From: Saccoglossus kowalevskii
Lineage: Eukaryota > Hemichordata > Enteropneusta > Harrimaniidae
Reading direction: 5' to 3'
Length of the DNA stretch: 12,039 nucleotides
Assembly (NCBI RefSeq): GCF_000003605.2
Contig: NW_003128864.1
Span: 591,675-603,713, forward strand
Shown: positions 9,079 through 12,039 of the stretch, piece after piece
Layout of the letters: each line of letters opens with the position of its first letter
Position numbering within the stretch: the first letter of the stretch is position 1
Notes under the pieces: generated by a model
What the model was told of the DNA's origin: nothing
The model's input: only the letters and a program-made list of their open reading frames with translations
Database searches by the model: none
Position numbers and translations under genes: made by a program

Positions 9079-9213
9079 TGGGAAAAAGCGTGCTAACATC
9101 TGTGCTGAAAGACCAAACTGGACTACCATTGGCACTATTACTATGAAAACCACTGTCACTGGATGATACTACAATATCATCTTCGTCAACGTGCAACACT
9201 GGCCATGTCTCAG
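9079..9213 (-). CDS. 135-base phase-1 exon with an EDDI...SGF sequence
   Basis: The acceptor GTTGCTCGTTTGCAAG and the donor TTTCCCA|GTGAGTATTC bound 45 codon equivalents. The peptide begins TETWPVLHVDEDDIVVSSSD and continues SGFHSNSANGSPVWSF to STLFP. EDDIVVSSSDSGFHSNS resembles the EDDILKLLSQGFSES repeats of the giant exon, and the Trp residues recall the Trp that follows three of those repeats. Composition is Ser-rich and acidic. An in-frame ATG upstream near 9244 lies beyond the acceptor and is probably intronic. Confidence 0.75.
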
Positions 9214-9516
9214 CTTGCAAACGAGCAACAAAATGTGTTGTCAAAATGCCATCAAAGATAGGACACGGTGAAATGTGACATGCGTAACATTTGTGAGAAA
9301 CTACTTATTGGTACCACATAAAAATGAATCAAAACCCTGTTGTTATTTGTGATACATTAGTGGATTAGGTGTGTGAAAGAATAGTATATGCATGTACAGT
9401 TATACCATCTCCCAACCACCTGTATCATGCTAATATGATAGTATGTATTAGATAGGTTATAACGTAAAAGATGCAGTGACTGGAATGGTCAACAGAACTG
9501 AATTCACAGTACTCAC
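9214..9516 (-). other. Intron
   Basis: This is the 303 bases between flanking exons. Nothing else was recognised. Confidence 0.5.
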
Positions 9517-9582
9517 TGCCTAGACTAGAGTTGGCTTCTGATGAGTTTACATCACCCTGAATAAGAAGTTGCATATTTTTTT
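9517..9582 (-). CDS. 66-base phase-1 exon with a degenerate repeat motif
   Basis: The strong acceptor GATTTCCTTCTTTTAG and the donor CTAGGCA|GTGAGTACTG bound 22 codon equivalents encoding KKNMQLLIQGDVNSSEANSS and LG. MQLLIQG aligns with ILKLLSQG of the giant-exon repeats, and the Ser/Glu tail matches as well. It joins upstream as A + AA (Lys) and downstream as A + CT (Thr). Confidence 0.7.
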
Positions 9583-9877
9583 CTAAAAGAAGGAAATCAG
9601 AGAAAAGATTTACATTGGGAATAAGCAAATATTAAATGAACAGAAAAATAAATGATAGCGAGAAATAAATACAAGCCAGGATGAGTGTAGGATGTGTACC
9701 TGCATTGTTTCCGCATTCTTGTGTAGAAATTTCTGATGAACAAGTGCTTGGTTCTGTGACTCAACAAATTAAAATATTGAAATTAGATAATGCAAGAAAG
9801 AAAAACAGACAGAAATTATTCAGAAATTTGCAAGCAGTGAAGATGCAAAAGGAAAAGATTCTTGCATATGTACTCAC

Positions 9878-9949
9878 TAGAAGGAAGGTGTACAGTAAAT
9901 GAGACATCAGCCTCTGTGACTGATTCATCAGTTGAATGGTCCAAAGATG
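9878..9949 (-). CDS. 72-base phase-1 exon, second copy of a DVSFT(V/M)H(L/I)PS exon
   Basis: The acceptor CTTGTGATTTTCCTTATAG and the donor CCTTCTA|GTGAGTACATA bound 24 codon equivalents encoding TSLDHSTDESVTEADV followed by SFTVHLPS. DVSFTVHLPS closely matches DVSFTMHIPS in exon 10948-11043, so the two exons appear to be duplicates. Charge and phase agree with the neighbouring exons. Confidence 0.75.
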
Positions 9950-10554
9950 CTATAAGGAAAATCACAAGACAGGTATAACATTTAGAAGGATTGAAATAGG
10001 TAGACAAGAAAACAGTAGCAATAGGACTGCAAAAAATAAAAAATATTAAGCCGGTTTAAGTAAAATGTATAACCTCACTGAGAATTAGTGGATGAAAATC
10101 AATTAATTAACAAGTATATTAATGAGGGAATTTTTCATTGACCATGGTACTTTGAGTGTGTTAAAAACTTCAGTTGGAATAATTGCTAGAATCAATATTG
10201 AAACTAAACAGAGATCCAATGTGTTGTATTTACACATTAGGTCTACTGCCAGAAACTTAGAAATTAGTACCGTATGATGAGACAATTGCCACAAACTTAA
10301 ATATTACGTAACAAGGCAATGTATCACTAACTCAAAAAACACAATTGATACAAGTTGAGCAGTATTTAACAATGAAACAATTGCAACACTATGACATTAT
10401 TTCAGTATGGTTAAGATTAGTTTAATTAAATCAATGAGTGAATAGTATGCAAATTGCTTTTGCACTTGAAGAATTAGAAACTCACACCTATTTAAATGTC
10501 AGGGATAGTTATAACCAATGTACATTTATCTGTACCACAATAAAGACTACTCAC
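9950..10554 (-). other. Intron
   Basis: The stretch is AT-rich. An ACTCAC (minus-strand donor-like) site lies near 10483, but no open frame with an acceptor leads to it. Nothing else was seen. Confidence 0.5.
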
Positions 10555-10638
10555 TGTCTAGTTGACCTAGAGTGAGCCGATCATTCGTCAGATCTGACTC
10601 AAATGTATCACCATAGTCCAACTGCTGAGTGTCAACAT
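10555..10638 (-). CDS. 84-base phase-1 exon
   Basis: The acceptor GATATTCTTCCCTTCATTAAG and the donor CTAGACA|GTGAGTAGTC bound 28 codon equivalents. The peptide includes VDTQQLDYGDTFESDLT and ends NDRLTLGQLD. The previous exon ends in T, so the join gives TAT (Tyr). It has the same length as exon 11235-11318 and shares a GDTxxxD(V/L) sequence with it at nearly the same position. That supports a two-exon duplication together with the DVSFT exons. Confidence 0.7.
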
Positions 10639-10947
10639 CTTAATGAAGGGAAGAATATCACAAAATCAAAAATTGAAATGTCTGTAACCTAAAACATGCC
10701 TACTTGCACTCAAAAGTCAAGACACGACCTGTCATAAGCAACAACCAGGTCACAGGCAGAAACTCTCAAATTATTATCCCTGGGATAGATACATCAAAGG
10801 AGTGATGGGAGATGGGATGAAAAATATAGCTATTGAACACTATGGTTAAAGTTTCTGAAATGTATACACATCAGGTAAGTGGAATCTAAGAAACAATTAA
10901 CGAGTGCTCTGTCAATTCTTTCAGGAACCAGGAACTCGACTACTCAC
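10639..10947 (-). other. Intron
   Basis: This is the 309 bases between flanking exons. No further feature was recognised. Confidence 0.5.
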
Positions 10948-11043
10948 AAGCAATACATCTGGATGGAATGTGCATAGTAAATGACACATCATTGTCAGTA
11001 GAACTGCTTTCGGTTTCACTAACCATGCTGGCAGTGTTGCATT
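10948..11043 (-). CDS. 96-base phase-1 exon, first copy of a DVSFT(V/M)H(L/I)PS exon
   Basis: A pyrimidine-rich acceptor (CATCTTCACTCCCATCCTCAG) and the donor ATTGCTT|GTGAGTAGTC bound 32 codon equivalents. The peptide includes NTASMVSETESSSTDND, then VSFTMHIPSRCIA. An in-frame TAA upstream confirms that the exon must start after it. Unlike most exons here it ends in T, not A. Direct joining to the exons that begin with AA (9582, 3117) would therefore create TAA, which restricts which exons it can be spliced to. Confidence 0.75.
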
Positions 11044-11234
11044 CTGAGGATGGGAGTGAAGATGGAGCACTCGATTAATTCAATCCAATAGTGCAGTAAA
11101 ATGTGATGTTACACAACTCAGTCAATTTTCACACACACAAAATAGTCAACTTTACCACTCAGATCACAGCTGTTAGTTACATACAACACAAGCAAACATA
11201 TTTGTCTCCTCAGTCATTGCAGATCAATGCTTAC

Positions 11235-11318
11235 TTTCAAGTTCAGCACTGAACAGCAACAACAGTGATGAAAGTACATCACCATCATCTGTATCACCAT
11301 TATCGGACATTTCTTGTA
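11235..11318 (-). CDS. 84-base phase-1 exon with a Leu-rich motif
   Basis: The acceptor CAACATCTTTTCCAG and the donor CTTGAAA|GTAAGC bound 28 codon equivalents encoding IQEMSDNGDTDDGDV followed by LSSLLLLFSAELE. An acidic run leading into DVLSSLL is the same arrangement as DDILKLL in the giant exon. FSAE also ends the exon at 3214-3297. It joins downstream as A + AA (Lys). Confidence 0.7.
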
Positions 11319-11633
11319 CTGGAAAAGATGTTGTTTATAAATGTAGTAACACACAAATATACTGTAACTATTTCAATCCCACACATTATGTTTATATGTT
11401 ATTCAAAATAATCAGAAATCAAAAGCATCAAATGTTTCAGCATATAAAAAATGAAGAGGAATGGTGAGGTGAGGTGAGGTAAGGTAATGCCAGGAGCGAG
11501 TGATTAGGTGATAGTGGAAGATAAAGCTCTCACAATATTTCATGAAGAGTCATTAATAGGGAAATCACAAACCCCAAGAGGCAATCAATAAAAAGATTAC
11601 TGTTACTGGGTTGAGAGGTCTTTTTTTACTCAC
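11319..11633 (-). other. Intron with a short pentanucleotide repeat
   Basis: The only structure recognised is a short run of GGTGA/GGTAA units at 11463-11487. The 3' end on the minus strand carries the pyrimidine tract of the acceptor at 11319. Confidence 0.6.
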
Positions 11634-11993
11634 TTTCCCCAAACTGACTATGTACAAGTATGTCACTAGCATCATCATCATCATCATTATTGTCATCATC
11701 ATCATCAAGAAACCAACATGGAATAATAGTATCCTCCTCTTGCATATCCTCCAATGACAGTGCATTATAGACAGTAGAGTCTCCATTTTGTTCAGTCACT
11801 GAGTTTTCATAAAGCCTACCAGGTAGACAAACATCCTCGCATTCATGAGGCACTGAATCAGCTAGCTGGAGCCAGTCTGCATCCTCATCAACTTTATCTT
11901 CGGTTTTAACAAGGGTTATTGGATGAAACTGTCTGGTTATATCACCAGGTTTGTCGTCATAGTGAACATCCATTCTGGTAGGTAACTTTCTTG
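11634..11993 (-). CDS. 360-base exon, first exon seen in the window
   Basis: The frame is open from a TGA near 11996 to the donor GGGGAAA|GTGAGT. Starting after the AG at 11994-11995 (GTGTACACCTGAG) gives 120 codon equivalents in phase 1 to phase 1, like every other exon, so I treat it as internal. The peptide includes RKLPTRMDVHYDDKPGDI, TEDKVDEDADWLQLADSV and an Asp/Asn run ending ASDILVHSQFGE. That last part resembles DDILKLLSQGFSE. The alternative is that translation starts at the ATG at 11971-11973 (MDVHYDDK). The AG two bases upstream of that ATG would give a phase-2 start that breaks the pattern. Very acidic; family not recognised. Confidence 0.7.
11670..11707 (-). repeat. Coding ATC/GAT microsatellite giving an Asp/Asn run
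   Basis: A plus-strand run of ATC triplets with an ATTATTGTC interruption encodes about ten Asp/Asn residues just before ASDILVHS in the 360-base exon. Confidence 0.8.
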
Positions 11994-12039
11994 CTCAGGT
12001 GTACACACCAAAGTTGAGTGTAACGAATTTGATCTGGCA
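11994..12039 (-). other. Presumed intron at the right edge
   Basis: These 46 bases lie upstream of the preferred acceptor and hold an in-frame TGA. The upstream exons and N-terminus of the gene are beyond the window. Confidence 0.4.

Noticed and set aside
10478-10510. ACTCAC (minus-strand GTGAGT) near 10483 as a further exon end
   Set aside because: A TGA lies a few codons upstream in phase 1, with no acceptor between it and the donor.
11971-11973. ATG at the start of MDVHYDDK as the gene's initiator
   Set aside because: Possible, but an acceptor at 11994 gives a 360-base phase-1 exon consistent with all the others, so I treat the exon as internal. It is kept as an alternative in the feature entry.

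Overview
The window looks like nuclear DNA from an animal, most likely a marine invertebrate, although I cannot place it to a phylum. It is AT-rich and CpG-poor outside the first 370 bases. It has many short exons bounded by AG/GT splice sites, and short tandem repeats. No bacterial-type gene layout, rRNA or intact tRNA is visible.

Nearly all supportable coding sequence is on the minus strand and fits one large, fragmentary gene that enters at the right edge and runs leftward. I read these exons, 5' to 3' on the minus strand: 11993-11634, 11318-11235, 11043-10948, 10638-10555, 9949-9878, 9582-9517, 9213-9079, 8630-8520, one giant 4.17 kb exon at 7671-3499, 3297-3214, 3117-3088 (alternative end 3061), 2634-2602, a terminal exon at 2360-2341, and a separate candidate exon at 781-716. 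Every internal exon is a multiple of three and starts and ends in phase 1. Most donors read A|GTGAGT. All chosen joins keep the reading frame open, giving a protein of about 1,780 residues with its N-terminus missing.

The predicted protein is extremely acidic and mostly low complexity. The giant exon carries about eleven copies of a short motif, acidic-DD(I/V)(L/M)x(F/L)L(S/T)xG(F/Y/I). Four of these sit in near-identical 66-72-codon tandem units. Related motifs also appear in several short exons, as does a second motif of the form hydrophobic-x-hydrophobic-x-(I/L)-P-S. Two neighbouring exon pairs look like a tandem duplication. The last three short exons join into an uncharged hydrophobic segment of about 25 residues directly before a stop codon. 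This would make the product a C-terminal tail-anchored protein.

I do not recognise the family and assign no gene name. A giant repetitive exon among small symmetric exons recalls cytoskeletal scaffolds with isoform-specific giant exons, but that is only an analogy.

The left 2.3 kb contains a sharply bounded CpG-rich block at 1-370, one minus-strand exon at 716-781, a possible decayed tRNA-derived SINE at about 1841-1870, and otherwise no supportable gene. A charged plus-strand reading frame at 2336-2548 overlaps the proposed minus-strand terminal exon and remains unexplained.
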